A DNA stretch of 64,000 nucleotides from Variovorax sp. Sphag1AA (GCF_014192575.1 NZ_JACHYC010000001.1:62001-126000), one strand, 5' to 3'. Positions 17,590 to 26,276 are shown, numbered from the stretch's first letter. Notes: generated by a model not told the origin, from the sequence alone. A program made the numbers and translations.

Positions 17590-18246
17590 ATGTCACTCCC
17601 TCCGATCGAAATCGAAACCGGCCCGAATCCGAAGGCCGCCATCATCCTCATGCACGGCCTCGGCGCCGACGGCAACGACTTCGTGCCGATCGCCAGCGAG
17701 CTCGATCTTTCGCCGGTGGGTCCGGTGCGCTTCGTGTTCCCCAATGCGCCAGTCATGCCGGTGACCATCAACGGCGGCTACCAAATGCCGGCCTGGTACG
17801 ACATCCTCGGACCGGGCAACCCCGAAGACGAAGCGGGGCTGCGGCGCTCGCAGGCCGCCATCGAGGCGCTGATTGCCAACGAGAAGTCGCGCGGCATTCC
17901 GGCCGATCGCATCGTGATCGCCGGCTTTTCGCAGGGCTGCGCGATGACTTTCATGACCGCGCTGCGCCACCCGGAACGGCTGGCGGGCATCGTGGGCCTT
18001 TCAGGCTATCTGCCTGTGGCGCAGACCGTGGCCGCCGAGCGCCATCCGGCCAACCAGGCGACGCCGATCTTCCAGGCGCACGGCAAGCGCGACGGCGTGA
18101 TTCCGATCGCCCGCGCCGCCCACAGCCGCGACGCACTGGTCGCGCTGGGCTACCAGGTCGAATGGCATGAATACGCCATGGAACATTCCGTCTGCATGGA
18201 GGAGATCGCCGACCTCAACCGCTACCTGCTGAAGGTGCTCGCCTAG
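17590..18246 (+). CDS. Carboxylesterase / lysophospholipase-like alpha/beta hydrolase
   Basis: 218 residues. This is the phospholipase/carboxylesterase (EstB-like) family: the oxyanion region LMHGLGADGND is near the start, nucleophile Ser114 in GFSQG, Asp168 in GKRDGVIP, and His199 in AMEHSVC. It hydrolyses short-chain esters in the cytoplasm; the physiological substrate is unknown. ATG at 17590 starts 10 nt after the LysR stop, so the two may be co-transcribed, although the esterase is a common housekeeping gene. Confidence 0.9.
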   Translation: MSLPPIEIETGPNPKAAIILMHGLGADGNDFVPIASELDLSPVGPVRFVFPNAPVMPVTINGGYQMPAWYDILGPGNPEDEAGLRRSQAAIEALIANEKSRGIPADRIVIAGFSQGCAMTFMTALRHPERLAGIVGLSGYLPVAQTVAAERHPANQATPIFQAHGKRDGVIPIARAAHSRDALVALGYQVEWHEYAMEHSVCMEEIADLNRYLLKVLA

Positions 18247-18265
18247 CATCCGGCCGAACGTTCAT

Positions 18266-18315
18266 GTAGGTTGCCGGCGGAATGAGCCGCCGACACCGGG
18301 GACAACCATCCCCGG
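18266..18315 (+). repeat. REP-like GTAG hairpin element upstream of gshA
   Basis: GTAG at 18266 is followed by an imperfect 9-bp hairpin (18272-18295, TGCCGGCGG against CCGCCGACA, one mismatch, loop AATGAG). A second hairpin follows (CCGGGG-N8-CCCCGG, 18296-18315). A GTAG foot before a hairpin is how REP sequences recognised by REP-associated transposases begin. It could instead be the esterase terminator. Confidence 0.4.
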
Positions 18316-18378
18316 CCAGCAACAGTCTTTTTGGCGTGCTACCTTCCAGCCCCACGAAGAAAGATGGGTTATATCTAC

Positions 18379-19959
18379 ATGAATAATTTGAAGGAGCGCA
18401 TCGAAGCGCTCTCGGCCGCGCGGCTGAGGGGCGTGCGGCGGGGGATCGAGAAGGAAAGCCTGCGCGCCCAGCCCGACGGCAAGCTGGCGCTGACGCCGCA
18501 TCCGGGCGCCCTGGGGTCGGCGCTGACCCATCCGCACATCACCACCGATTTCAGCGAGTCGCAGGTCGAGCTGATCACCGGCGCGCACAAGGACGTCGAG
18601 ACGGTGCTCCAGGAACTGGTGCAGATCCATCAGTTCACCTACCGCGTACTGGACGAGGCCGGCGACGAGCGCCTCTGGGTGTCGAGCATGCCGTGCGGCC
18701 TGCCCACCGATGAAACCATTCCGATCGGCCGCTATGGCTCGTCGAACGTGGGCCGCGCCAAGAGCGTCTACCGCATGGGCCTGAGCCACCGCTACGGCCG
18801 GCGCATGCAGACGATCTCGGGCATTCACTACAACTGGTCGCTCCCGGAAGTGTCGAGCGAACAGTACTTCGCGCTGATCCGCAATTTCCGGCGCCATGCC
18901 TTCCTGCTGCTGTACCTGTTCGGCGCCTCGCCGGCCTTGTGTTCGAGCTTCGTCGACGGCCGGCCGCACGAATTGCAGCCGATCGGCGAAGGCAGCATGC
19001 ACATGCCGCACGGCACTTCGCTGCGCATGGGCCGGCTCGGCTACCAGAGCGAGGCGCAGGCATCGCTCGCCGTGAGCTACAACAGCCTCGACGGCTATGC
19101 CGCGTCGCTCCAGGATGCGTTGACCCGTCCCTGGCCCGCCTACGAGGCCATCGGCATCCGCAACCTGGGTGGCGACTACAACCAGCTCGCCACCACGCTG
19201 CTGCAGATTGAGAACGAGTTCTACGGGACCATCCGCCCCAAGCGCGTGATCTACCCCGGGGAGCGTCCGCTCCACGCGCTGCGCGAGCGCGGCGTGGAGT
19301 ACGTCGAGGTGCGTCTGATGGACCTCGACCCGTTCGAGCCGGTCGGCATCAATGCGCAGACGATGCGCTTCCTCGACGTCTTCCTGCTGCACTGCCTGCT
19401 CACCGACAGCCCGCCCGATACGCGTGAGGAGATCGCCGATCTCGCGCACAACCAACACCTCACTGCGGCGCGCGGTCGCGAACCCGGGCTGCAACTGAGC
19501 CGCGCCGGAAAGCCGGTGTTGCTCACCGAATGGGGCGGCGAACTGCTGCAGGAATTTGCGCCGGTTGCGGCCGCGCTCGATGCAGCGCATGGCGGCTCGA
19601 AGCATGCCGAGGCGATCGAGGCCGCGGCAGCCGCGCTGAAGGACCCGTCGATCCTGCCTTCTGCCCGCGTGCTGGCGGCGATGAAGGCATCGCACAACGA
19701 CTCCTTCGTGAGCTTCGTGCGCGCGCAGTCGGCCCAGACGCGCGAAACCCTGCTGGCGCTGCCGTTCCCGGCCGAGCAGGGCGTCGAGTTCGAGCGCCTC
19801 ACGCGCGAATCGCTCGACGAGCAGAAGCGCATCGAGTCCAGCGACACCATGCCGTTCGAGATCTACCGCGAGCAGTACGTGTCGCCGGCTCGACTCGGCT
19901 TCAAGAACCATTGGCCGGAACTGGCAACCGGCCCGGTGAGCCAGAGCGCAGCGCTTTGA
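18379..19959 (+). CDS. gshA: Glutamate-cysteine ligase
   Basis: About 526 residues, close to the enterobacterial GshA length. It catalyses the ATP-dependent joining of glutamate and cysteine, the first step of glutathione synthesis. Conserved blocks: RRGIEKESLRAQPDG, the metal/substrate region ALTHPHITTDFSESQVELIT, WVSSMPCGLP, and YGRRMQTISGIHYNWS. I took ATG at 18379; an in-frame ATG at 18364 would add five residues, and neither has a convincing ribosome site. The gene stands alone; the second glutathione gene, gshB, is not in the window. Confidence 0.93.
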   Translation: MNNLKERIEALSAARLRGVRRGIEKESLRAQPDGKLALTPHPGALGSALTHPHITTDFSESQVELITGAHKDVETVLQELVQIHQFTYRVLDEAGDERLWVSSMPCGLPTDETIPIGRYGSSNVGRAKSVYRMGLSHRYGRRMQTISGIHYNWSLPEVSSEQYFALIRNFRRHAFLLLYLFGASPALCSSFVDGRPHELQPIGEGSMHMPHGTSLRMGRLGYQSEAQASLAVSYNSLDGYAASLQDALTRPWPAYEAIGIRNLGGDYNQLATTLLQIENEFYGTIRPKRVIYPGERPLHALRERGVEYVEVRLMDLDPFEPVGINAQTMRFLDVFLLHCLLTDSPPDTREEIADLAHNQHLTAARGREPGLQLSRAGKPVLLTEWGGELLQEFAPVAAALDAAHGGSKHAEAIEAAAAALKDPSILPSARVLAAMKASHNDSFVSFVRAQSAQTRETLLALPFPAEQGVEFERLTRESLDEQKRIESSDTMPFEIYREQYVSPARLGFKNHWPELATGPVSQSAAL

Positions 19960-19987
19960 GCCGCCAGGGCGGCGTCGCCGTCATGGC

Positions 19988-20009
19988 CGGGTAGGTTCCT
20001 GCCTACCCG
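19988..20009 (+). terminator. Hairpin after gshA
   Basis: Perfect 8-bp arms CGGGTAGG / CCTACCCG with a 6-nt loop, 28 nt after the gshA stop. There is no T tract, so it is either a Rho-dependent 3'-end structure or a repeat. It contains a GTAG like the element upstream of gshA. Confidence 0.4.
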
Positions 20010-20053
20010 AAGTGGCCGCCAACGCCCACCCGGGCGAGGCGATCGGTGGGGAA

Positions 20054-20083
20054 GATGGGCACAAAGGCGGTCAAACCGCCATC
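20054..20083 (+). promoter_or_regulatory. Nested palindrome in the leader of the receiver gene
   Basis: GGCGGT-CAA-ACCGCC (20066-20080) lies inside GATGG...CCATC, so AGATGG plus GGCGGT pair with ACCGCCATCT apart from a 7-nt bulge. It ends 18 nt before the first ATG and could be an operator or a leader hairpin affecting translation. Confidence 0.35.
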
Positions 20084-20100
20084 TCAACAACCGATTGCCC

Positions 20101-20490
20101 ATGCACGCCATGCCCTTCAAGACCTATCTGGTCGAAGACAACCCCGTCATTCGCGAGAACCTGACAGGGTTCCTCGAGGACATCGCCGATGCAGTCGTGG
20201 TGGCCCACGCGAGCGGCGAGGACGAGGCGGTCAGGTGGCTCAAGAAGCATCGCGATGCGTGGGATGTGGCCATCGTCGATCTGTTTCTCGACCAGGGCAA
20301 CGGCCTCGGCGTGATCGATGCCTGCCGACAGCGGCGCGCGGATCAGAAAGTCGTGGTGCTGAGCAACTACGCCACGCCTGACATGCGCGCGCGCTCCAAG
20401 GCGCTGGGCGCCGACGCCTTCTTCGACAAGTCGGCCGAGATCGATCTGCTCCTGGACTACTGCGAGCGCCTGAGTCACACACACGACTGA
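20101..20490 (+). CDS. Single-domain response regulator (receiver only)
   Basis: 129 residues from ATG 20101 (alternative ATG 20110). Only a receiver domain is present: acidic pocket Glu12/Asp13 in YLVEDNP, phospho-acceptor Asp60 in VAIVDLFLD, Ser/Thr position in VVLSNYA, and the conserved lysine in FFDKSAEID. There is no output domain, so it must act by protein contact or as a phosphate relay. No kinase gene is adjacent; the nearest kinase with its own receiver is 4 kb away. Confidence 0.88.
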   Translation: MHAMPFKTYLVEDNPVIRENLTGFLEDIADAVVVAHASGEDEAVRWLKKHRDAWDVAIVDLFLDQGNGLGVIDACRQRRADQKVVVLSNYATPDMRARSKALGADAFFDKSAEIDLLLDYCERLSHTHD

Positions 20491-20574
20491 GCGGGGGATG
20501 TCACCGGGCCGGGACATCCGCTTTCTGGGGTAAAACGCACCGCGTCAACGATTTCCTCCGAAAGCACTTCCAGC

Positions 20575-21492
20575 ATGAGCAATCTCGATTTCAAGGGCCG
20601 TGTCGCCATCGTCACCGGCGCGGGCAACGGCCTGGGCCGCCAGCATGCGCTGGCCCTCGCGGCGCGCGGCGCCAAGGTTCTGGTCAATGACCTCGGCGGT
20701 GCGCGCGACGGTTCCGGCGGCTCCGTGAGCGCGGCGCAGGCAGTGGTCGACGAGATCAAGGCCGCGGGTGGCGAAGCAATCGCCAACGGCGCGTCGGTCA
20801 CCGACTTCGAGGCCGTGCAGGCCATGGTGCGGCAGGCGGTCGATGCCTGGGGCCGCGTCGACATCCTCGTGAACAACGCCGGCATCCTTCGCGACAAGAG
20901 CTTCGTCAAGATGGAACTGGCCGATTTCCGCCTGGTGATGGACGTCCATCTCATGGGCGCGGTGCATTGCACGAAGGCCGTCTGGCCGATCATGAACGAG
21001 CAGAAATACGGTCGCATCGTGATGACGACCTCGTCCTCGGGCCTCTACGGCAACTTCGGCCAGAGCAACTATGGCGCTGCCAAACTCGCGCTGGTCGGCC
21101 TGATGCAGACCCTGAGCATCGAAGGCGCGAAGAACGACATCCGCGTCAACTGCCTCGCACCGACCGCGGCCACCCGCATGACCGAGGACCTGATGCCGCA
21201 GGAAGTGCTCGATGCGCTCAAGCCTGAAGCGGTCGTGCCCGCGATGTTGGTGCTTGCGGCGCAAGATGCGCCGACACGCCAGATCCTTTGCGCAGGCGCG
21301 GGCGTCTTCGAGGCCGCGAACATCACGCTCACGCAGGGCGCGTGGATCGGCTTCGGCGCCGATGCGCCCGAACAGCTTGCGGAGCGCCTCGCCGAAGTGA
21401 CCGACCGCAACGGCGAGATCGTTCCGCAAAGCGGCGCGGCGCAGGGCAGCAACGAAGTCGGCAAGGCGATGGCGAACGCGCGCGGGCGCTGA
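20575..21492 (+). CDS. Short-chain dehydrogenase, (3R)-hydroxyacyl-CoA dehydrogenase-like
   Basis: 305 residues. NAD(P)-binding TGAGNGLG at 14-21, NNAG at 100-103, and the catalytic Ser near 154, Tyr166 and Lys170 (SNYGAAK). The long NDLGGARDGSGGSVSAAQ insertion after the second strand and the C-terminal extension (SDR core plus about 60 residues) match the dehydrogenase part of peroxisomal multifunctional enzyme type 2. The bacterial homologues are annotated as acting on hydroxyacyl-CoA or steroid intermediates. No beta-oxidation genes are adjacent. Confidence 0.88.
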   Translation: MSNLDFKGRVAIVTGAGNGLGRQHALALAARGAKVLVNDLGGARDGSGGSVSAAQAVVDEIKAAGGEAIANGASVTDFEAVQAMVRQAVDAWGRVDILVNNAGILRDKSFVKMELADFRLVMDVHLMGAVHCTKAVWPIMNEQKYGRIVMTTSSSGLYGNFGQSNYGAAKLALVGLMQTLSIEGAKNDIRVNCLAPTAATRMTEDLMPQEVLDALKPEAVVPAMLVLAAQDAPTRQILCAGAGVFEAANITLTQGAWIGFGADAPEQLAERLAEVTDRNGEIVPQSGAAQGSNEVGKAMANARGR

Positions 21493-21513
21493 TGGACCGG
21501 GCGGCAGGGCCGC

Positions 21514-22080
21514 CTACCTGCTGAGCAGGATGTATTCGTTGTTCCGGGAATAGCGCGCCGGATTCTTGCCCGTCCTGACGCAGAGCGCCTCGCCGCACTG
21601 TGTCAGCGTCCCGGTGCGTGTGGCATCGACGATCGCCGCGCTGAATTCAGCCTGCCGTATCGACGCCTTGGCCTGCCATGTGAGGTAGCCGGCGACACCT
21701 GCGGCAAGCACCGCGCCGATCGACAGCGCGAATGCACACATCCACAGTGCGCTGCGTTGCGAGCGCCGCACTGCGGCGCAGTGTTCTTGCAGATGGGTCG
21801 TCGTTCGCACGGCTTCCTGCTTGACGTCCTGCAGCGCTGCGCGGCATTGCTCGACGGCTTCGTGCAGCCCGCGCTGGATCGTGCTGCCTGCCTGCGCGCC
21901 GATGCTGCGGACAGCCTCCTGGGCCAACTGGCGCCCGTGCAGGCCCAATCCGCTGGCGGTCTGTTGAAGTTCGTCCGTGCTCTGCTCCACCTCTCGCACG
22001 GCACGTTCACTGCGTTGTTCCAGCAGGTCGGTCAATGAAGCGAGTCTGACGGCCAGCGCCTTGATGTCTTGGCTCTCCAT
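21514..22080 (-). CDS. Coiled-coil membrane-anchored protein of the 21.5-24.2 kb cassette
   Basis: 188 residues, family not recognised. The first roughly 110 residues are charged, Gln/Glu/Ala-rich and predicted helical with heptad character (ASLTDLLEQRSERAVREVEQ, then LQDVKQEAVRTTTHLQEHC). One transmembrane segment follows (about 118-137, ALWMCAFALSIGAVLAAGVA). A short tail of about 50 residues ends with two cysteines (TQCGEALCVRTGKNPARYSR) and YILLSR. The tail would be periplasmic if the helical part is cytoplasmic. It is the last gene of a same-strand set, 29 nt after the 382-residue gene, so a shared function is likely. Confidence 0.75.
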   Translation of the reverse strand: MESQDIKALAVRLASLTDLLEQRSERAVREVEQSTDELQQTASGLGLHGRQLAQEAVRSIGAQAGSTIQRGLHEAVEQCRAALQDVKQEAVRTTTHLQEHCAAVRRSQRSALWMCAFALSIGAVLAAGVAGYLTWQAKASIRQAEFSAAIVDATRTGTLTQCGEALCVRTGKNPARYSRNNEYILLSR

Positions 22081-22109
22081 GTTTTTCTCCCTGATTTGGA
22101 TGGACGGGC

Positions 22110-23258
22110 TCACATCGACATAACCGGACCGCTGCGGGACTGAACGGCCTGCTGCATGGTGGCCTGAGCTTCCAGAGCGGCCTGACGATCCTGGTCTGCC
22201 TGGTTGTGTTCGCGACCACTGCGCAACCATGAACGGCCTTCATCGGAGTGACGAAATTCCGCTGAGACGGTGCGCATCGCGACCACGTCGCGGTTCATCG
22301 CGGCGTTGGTGAGGCGGGTGAAGAGGTCGTCGGCGATGGTTCGTGAGAGCGAGGCGTCGATGTTCGCGAGACGTGTCGCCGTTGTCTCCGGTTGGCCGGC
22401 GTCGACGAGCGTGAACGGGCTTCTGGCGATCTCGCGATGCGGGTCGAGTGGATGAAACTGCGTCGCCTTCTCTGCTCGTTCAAGCCGTACGGCACGAGCG
22501 TCGTCGAGTTCGGCCAGCGTGCGGGCATCCGTGACGCGCATCCTTGTTGGGAAGCCATCCGGGGTGCTCGTGACCGAGGTCCATGCGCGCGATTGCGCGT
22601 CGTAGGTGAAGTGGAGGTTGCTACCGCCGATGGTGTCGGGGTCGACGCAGGGAAGATCCCGCGAGGCCGATGCAGCGGCTGCCGCGAGATCGCTCGTATA
22701 GGCGAACGCATCGAACTCTCCGTCGTTGTATTGCCAGGCGACCTTGGCCATTGTTCGGCCGGCTCGCGATAAGCCCCATACGCTGGAGTCGAGCATGTCG
22801 TTACGCCAGATGTCTTCTGCGGCGGATTCGCCGCCTTGGCGGCGGGCGGCTTCGAGGAGGCGGCGTGGGGTCCAGGCGTCGGGGTTGAGCCCGACGTTTT
22901 CGAAAGCTTGGTCGTGGGCAGTCTGGACGTCTTTGACGGGAAGATTCAGCGCCTCAGCTGGTTGTTGTTGCGCCATGTAGTGTTTTCTCAGTGCGAGGTC
23001 CTGCTGGATCAAGTCCTGACCGAACTTCTCCCATTCGCGCTCGCTGAGTTTGCGCTTGTCGTGTTCTCTCGCATGGTGTTGGGCATAGGTATTCGCGATG
23101 GCTCCAGACATGTCGCTGTTGCGTACGACACCAAGGGCAAGCAGGCCGTAACTGTCGCCACCGTCACGCTGGGCCAGATAGTTCCAGTAAAGCGAGCGAT
23201 TCCCTTTGTCTGCATAGTGTTGAAGGACATCCAAGTCCCGTTGATTGAGTTCTGCCAT
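22110..23258 (-). CDS. 382-residue protein of unknown function, candidate effector
   Basis: I recognise no named family. There is no signal peptide and no membrane helix. Residues 1-95 form an acidic/aromatic helical region (ELNQRDLDVLQHYADKGNRS, DGGDSYGLLALGVVRNSD); 110-180 carry NPDAWTPRRLLEAARRQGGES; the second half has LDPHREIARSPFTLVDAG and ends in a Gln-rich tail (ADQDRQAALEAQATMQQAVQ). A Gln-rich C terminus without a leader would suit a protein exported by a contact-dependent secretion system, but this is inference. The gene's upstream half has clearly lower GC than its neighbours. It lies 51 nt after a secreted-protein gene and 29 nt before a membrane protein gene. Confidence 0.72.
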   Translation of the reverse strand: MAELNQRDLDVLQHYADKGNRSLYWNYLAQRDGGDSYGLLALGVVRNSDMSGAIANTYAQHHAREHDKRKLSEREWEKFGQDLIQQDLALRKHYMAQQQPAEALNLPVKDVQTAHDQAFENVGLNPDAWTPRRLLEAARRQGGESAAEDIWRNDMLDSSVWGLSRAGRTMAKVAWQYNDGEFDAFAYTSDLAAAAASASRDLPCVDPDTIGGSNLHFTYDAQSRAWTSVTSTPDGFPTRMRVTDARTLAELDDARAVRLERAEKATQFHPLDPHREIARSPFTLVDAGQPETTATRLANIDASLSRTIADDLFTRLTNAAMNRDVVAMRTVSAEFRHSDEGRSWLRSGREHNQADQDRQAALEAQATMQQAVQSRSGPVMSM

Positions 23259-23309
23259 TTCTTTTCTCTCCCTTCAAGAACGTCCCCAGAAGACGGCCGA
23301 TGAATCACT

Positions 23310-24167
23310 TCAGCGAACGCGATATTTCGTCAGCAACTCCCGGGCGCGGTCCTCAAAGCGCTTCCAGTCTTTGAGGAAGACCCGGCGGTAATCAATCTGG
23401 ACCATGGTGCTGACCTCGGGCATCACGATGCTCTGGGTACATCCGGTGCTCCAGTGACCCTGGTTCAGCAGGCGGTTTCCCTCGATGACATACCCGTCCG
23501 GCCGCAGATGCGAGTCGCATTTGATCACCGTGGTGAGCCGGCCTTTGGCGTCATGGCCGAGATACCAATCGTCCTGCTTTTCCAAAGGCGCCCCAACGGG
23601 GATGCCGAGTTCGCGCTCCCGTTTCATCCCAAACGCCTCGAGTCTCTCGGCATTGACGTAGTACGGTGTCAAGCCGAAGCGTTGCGGCTGCCGGTCCCTC
23701 AGATCCAGTTGGGCCGTGGGGTCCTGCCGGTCCTTCTGATAGTCCATGGGTTGAATGGATTTCGCCAGCATGTCGTCGATAGGTACGCGGTCGATGTAGT
23801 AGAGACGTGCCTTGACGGTCCTAGCCCACCCCTCCACCCCAAGCTCCGACAGCTTGCCCGGCGCCTGCGGCTGCAGGTGGGGCCAAAGCACCACCATGTA
23901 GATGCCGCCCTCAAAGTCCGGCCCCATCTGATCGCGGAAGTAGTTCGCTGGAATCCGGTAGTGGTGCGGCCCGAGGCACGCATCCACAGGCTTGTCGTTG
24001 TAGCCCTCCCACCGGTAAGGCTCGTACCGCTTCTCGATGCAGGGCGCGGAAAGCGGCCGCACGAGCCGGTCATCGGTGCTGCCGGGCTCCGCAAGGGCCC
24101 CGCCGGCAATCAGGAACGTCAGGGCCACGAGCGCGCGCCCGTGCCTGCCGGAAATTCGAATCGTCAT
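23310..24167 (-). CDS. Secreted periplasmic protein, candidate immunity partner
   Basis: 285 residues from ATG 24167 (the open frame extends upstream, but this ATG gives a perfect leader). The signal peptide runs RISGRHGRALVALTFLIAGGALA with cleavage before EPGS; there is no lipobox. The mature protein has aromatic, Pro-rich segments (CLGPHHYRIPANYFRDQMGP, VVLWPHLQPQAPG) and four cysteines (SAPCIEK, DACLGPH, IKCDSH, TGCTQS). The layout resembles periplasmic proteins that I associate with antibacterial effector loci, but I cannot name a family with certainty. It is the first gene of the minus-strand cassette; the histidine kinase gene is divergent, with 122 bp between the starts. Confidence 0.72.
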   Translation of the reverse strand: MTIRISGRHGRALVALTFLIAGGALAEPGSTDDRLVRPLSAPCIEKRYEPYRWEGYNDKPVDACLGPHHYRIPANYFRDQMGPDFEGGIYMVVLWPHLQPQAPGKLSELGVEGWARTVKARLYYIDRVPIDDMLAKSIQPMDYQKDRQDPTAQLDLRDRQPQRFGLTPYYVNAERLEAFGMKRERELGIPVGAPLEKQDDWYLGHDAKGRLTTVIKCDSHLRPDGYVIEGNRLLNQGHWSTGCTQSIVMPEVSTMVQIDYRRVFLKDWKRFEDRARELLTKYRVR

Positions 24168-24289
24168 GTTGTTGCACGGGCTCTCCGGCCCGTCCTCCGC
24201 TGATGCGCGGGGATCATAGAACAGTGGAACCTTGACGATGACTGCAGAGTCGCCGACCATCCGCTGCGCAGGGAGGGCCCTTCGACCGA

Positions 24290-25903
24290 TTGAGGGAGCC
24301 CGGCATCAAACTCGAGCAGCTTGTCACGCGGGTATTGAAGCGGTCACCCTTCTCCGGGCTGGTGCAAAGGGTGGCGCGGGTTCGCGCCTCGGTGCACACC
24401 AAGCTGCTGCTGGCTTTCCTGATCATCACGCTGCTGTTCATCGCGATGGCGGTGGCGAGCCTCATGATGCTCGTCAACACCACCGAGCAGAGTCGCCTGC
24501 TCGACGAGGCACACGAGCGGGTCAACTGGTCGCAGCAGAGCCAGCATGCGCTGGACCGGCAGATGCACTTCACTGCACTCGCGATGCTGTCGAAGGACGA
24601 GGCCGCGATCGAGCGCATCCTGCGGGAGAACAACCGCTTCAACGAATCGCTGGCCAAGCTCGACACTGCGACTGGCTCTGGGCAGAAGGGGCTGATCGAC
24701 CGCATCCGCGCCTCGCAGGACGACGCCATGGGCGTGGTAGCCGACATCGCGAACGCGATCCGCGACGGCAATCTGGAGCGCATCACTACCGATCTTCTCC
24801 AGCGCCAGGAGCGGCTCGACGAACAGATTGCGCTCTACATGGGCCAGCTCGTGGAGATGGAGCAAAACCGCATGGGGCGCCTGCGCGACAGCGTGAGCGC
24901 AGCCAACCGCCGCTCGCTGATCCTGACCTCCGCCTTCGCTGTGAGTGCGGTGCTGCTCGCGTGGCTGTGCGGGTTCGTGATCTCGTGGTCCTTCATTCTT
25001 CCGGTGCGGGCGGCGCATGTGTTTCTCGACGATGTGGCGGCCGGCAACTTCGGGCGCAAAATCTCGGTGCCCAACCGTGACGAGTTCGGTGCGCTCGCCG
25101 ACCGGATGAATCACATGAGCCAGCAACTGCAGCGCTTCGACCAGTCGCAGCGGCAGGCTGCCACGAAGCTCGTGGATCTCAACGAGCAGTTGTCCAGCGC
25201 GAGCAAGGCCAAGTCGGAGTTCCTCGCGAACATGAGCCACGAACTGCGCACCCCGATGAACGCGATCCTCGGATTCAGCGAAATGATGATGGACGGCATC
25301 TACGGCGACGTGCCGTCCGAGCTGAAGGAGCCTCTGGCGGACATCCAGGTGAACGGACGCAATCTGCTGCGCCTCATCAACGACGTGCTCGATCTGTCGA
25401 AGATCGAAGCCGGGCGCATGGAACTCGCTCTGGAGGATTACGTGGTGAGCGACGTGGTGCACACGGTGCGCACCGCGCTGCGATCGATCGCCGCCGAGAA
25501 GGGGCTGGAGTTCAACGCGCATGTGCCGGACGACTTGCCCACGGCCTACGGCGACAGTGGCAGGCTGACCCAGTGCCTCACCAACCTCGCGGGCAATGCG
25601 CTGAAGTTCACGCGCAAGGGCAAGGTGGAGATCGCGGTAGTGCTCGCCGGCGACGAACTGGTCTACAGCGTCTCCGACACCGGCATCGGCATTGCGGAGG
25701 AAGAGCTCGACAACATCTTTACCGAGTTCAGGCAGGTGGACACCACCATCACGCGCGAGTTCGGCGGAACCGGCCTGGGTCTGAGCATTTCGAAGAAGTT
25801 CGTGGAGCGTCTCGGCGGACGCATCTGGGTCGAGAGCGTCGTCGGGAAGGGCTCCACCTTCAGGTTTTCCGTGCCCCTGCGCGCGGGCGGAGCATCACAA
25901 TGA
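24290..25903 (+). CDS. Membrane sensor histidine kinase
   Basis: About 537 residues. TM1 is near 39-62 and TM2 near 208-233, flanking a roughly 145-residue helical periplasmic sensor of four-helix-bundle type. HAMP lies at about 234-290, then the dimerisation helix with phospho-acceptor His317 (NMSHELRTPMN), N box NLAGNALKFT, G1 DTGIGI and G2 GGTGLGLSI. There is no attached receiver. The start is uncertain: a TTG at 24290 with GGGAGGG 12 nt upstream is the first usable codon, while the nearby ATG at 24238 is out of frame. ATGA overlap with the receiver gene shows a two-component pair. Confidence 0.9.
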   Translation: MREPGIKLEQLVTRVLKRSPFSGLVQRVARVRASVHTKLLLAFLIITLLFIAMAVASLMMLVNTTEQSRLLDEAHERVNWSQQSQHALDRQMHFTALAMLSKDEAAIERILRENNRFNESLAKLDTATGSGQKGLIDRIRASQDDAMGVVADIANAIRDGNLERITTDLLQRQERLDEQIALYMGQLVEMEQNRMGRLRDSVSAANRRSLILTSAFAVSAVLLAWLCGFVISWSFILPVRAAHVFLDDVAAGNFGRKISVPNRDEFGALADRMNHMSQQLQRFDQSQRQAATKLVDLNEQLSSASKAKSEFLANMSHELRTPMNAILGFSEMMMDGIYGDVPSELKEPLADIQVNGRNLLRLINDVLDLSKIEAGRMELALEDYVVSDVVHTVRTALRSIAAEKGLEFNAHVPDDLPTAYGDSGRLTQCLTNLAGNALKFTRKGKVEIAVVLAGDELVYSVSDTGIGIAEEELDNIFTEFRQVDTTITREFGGTGLGLSISKKFVERLGGRIWVESVVGKGSTFRFSVPLRAGGASQ

Positions 25904-26274
25904 GCGAGCGCAAGATCCTTTACGTCGAGGACAACGCATACAACCGAAAGATCGTGCGGCAACTCCTGAGCCGCTCGGCCTGCAAGCTCTTCGAGGCTGC
26001 CGATGGCGAGACCGGTGTGGCGCTTGCGCGCAGCGAGCTGCCTGACCTGATCCTCATGGATGTGCAGTTGCCCAGGATGTCCGGTCTCGATGCCACCAAG
26101 CTGCTGACGACGGAGGTCGGCACGCGGCACATCCCGGTGATCGTCATCACCTCGTATGCGTTGAGCGGCGATCGCGACAAGGCCATGCAGGCCGGTGCTT
26201 CGAGCTACATCGCCAAGCCTTACAGCCCGAGCGAGCTCCTGAAGCTGGTCAAGCAATTCCTGCCGGATGTTTGA
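25900..26274 (+). CDS. Single-domain response regulator (CheY/DivK-like)
   Basis: 124 residues, receiver domain only: Glu10/Asp11 in YVEDNAYN, Asp54 in ILMDVQLP, Thr/Ser region VIVITSYA, and the lysine in IAKPYSP. It overlaps the kinase stop by 4 nt (ATGA), so the kinase is its phosphate donor. With no DNA-binding output, it presumably acts on another protein or relay. The following secreted-protein gene begins 2 nt after its stop and may be in the same transcript. Confidence 0.92.
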   Translation: MSERKILYVEDNAYNRKIVRQLLSRSACKLFEAADGETGVALARSELPDLILMDVQLPRMSGLDATKLLTTEVGTRHIPVIVITSYALSGDRDKAMQAGASSYIAKPYSPSELLKLVKQFLPDV

Positions 26275-26276
26275 AT

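Noticed and set aside
24232..25080. ATG at 24238 as start of the histidine kinase
   Set aside because: It is in another frame (52 nt from the TTG, not a multiple of three) and its product has no kinase motifs.
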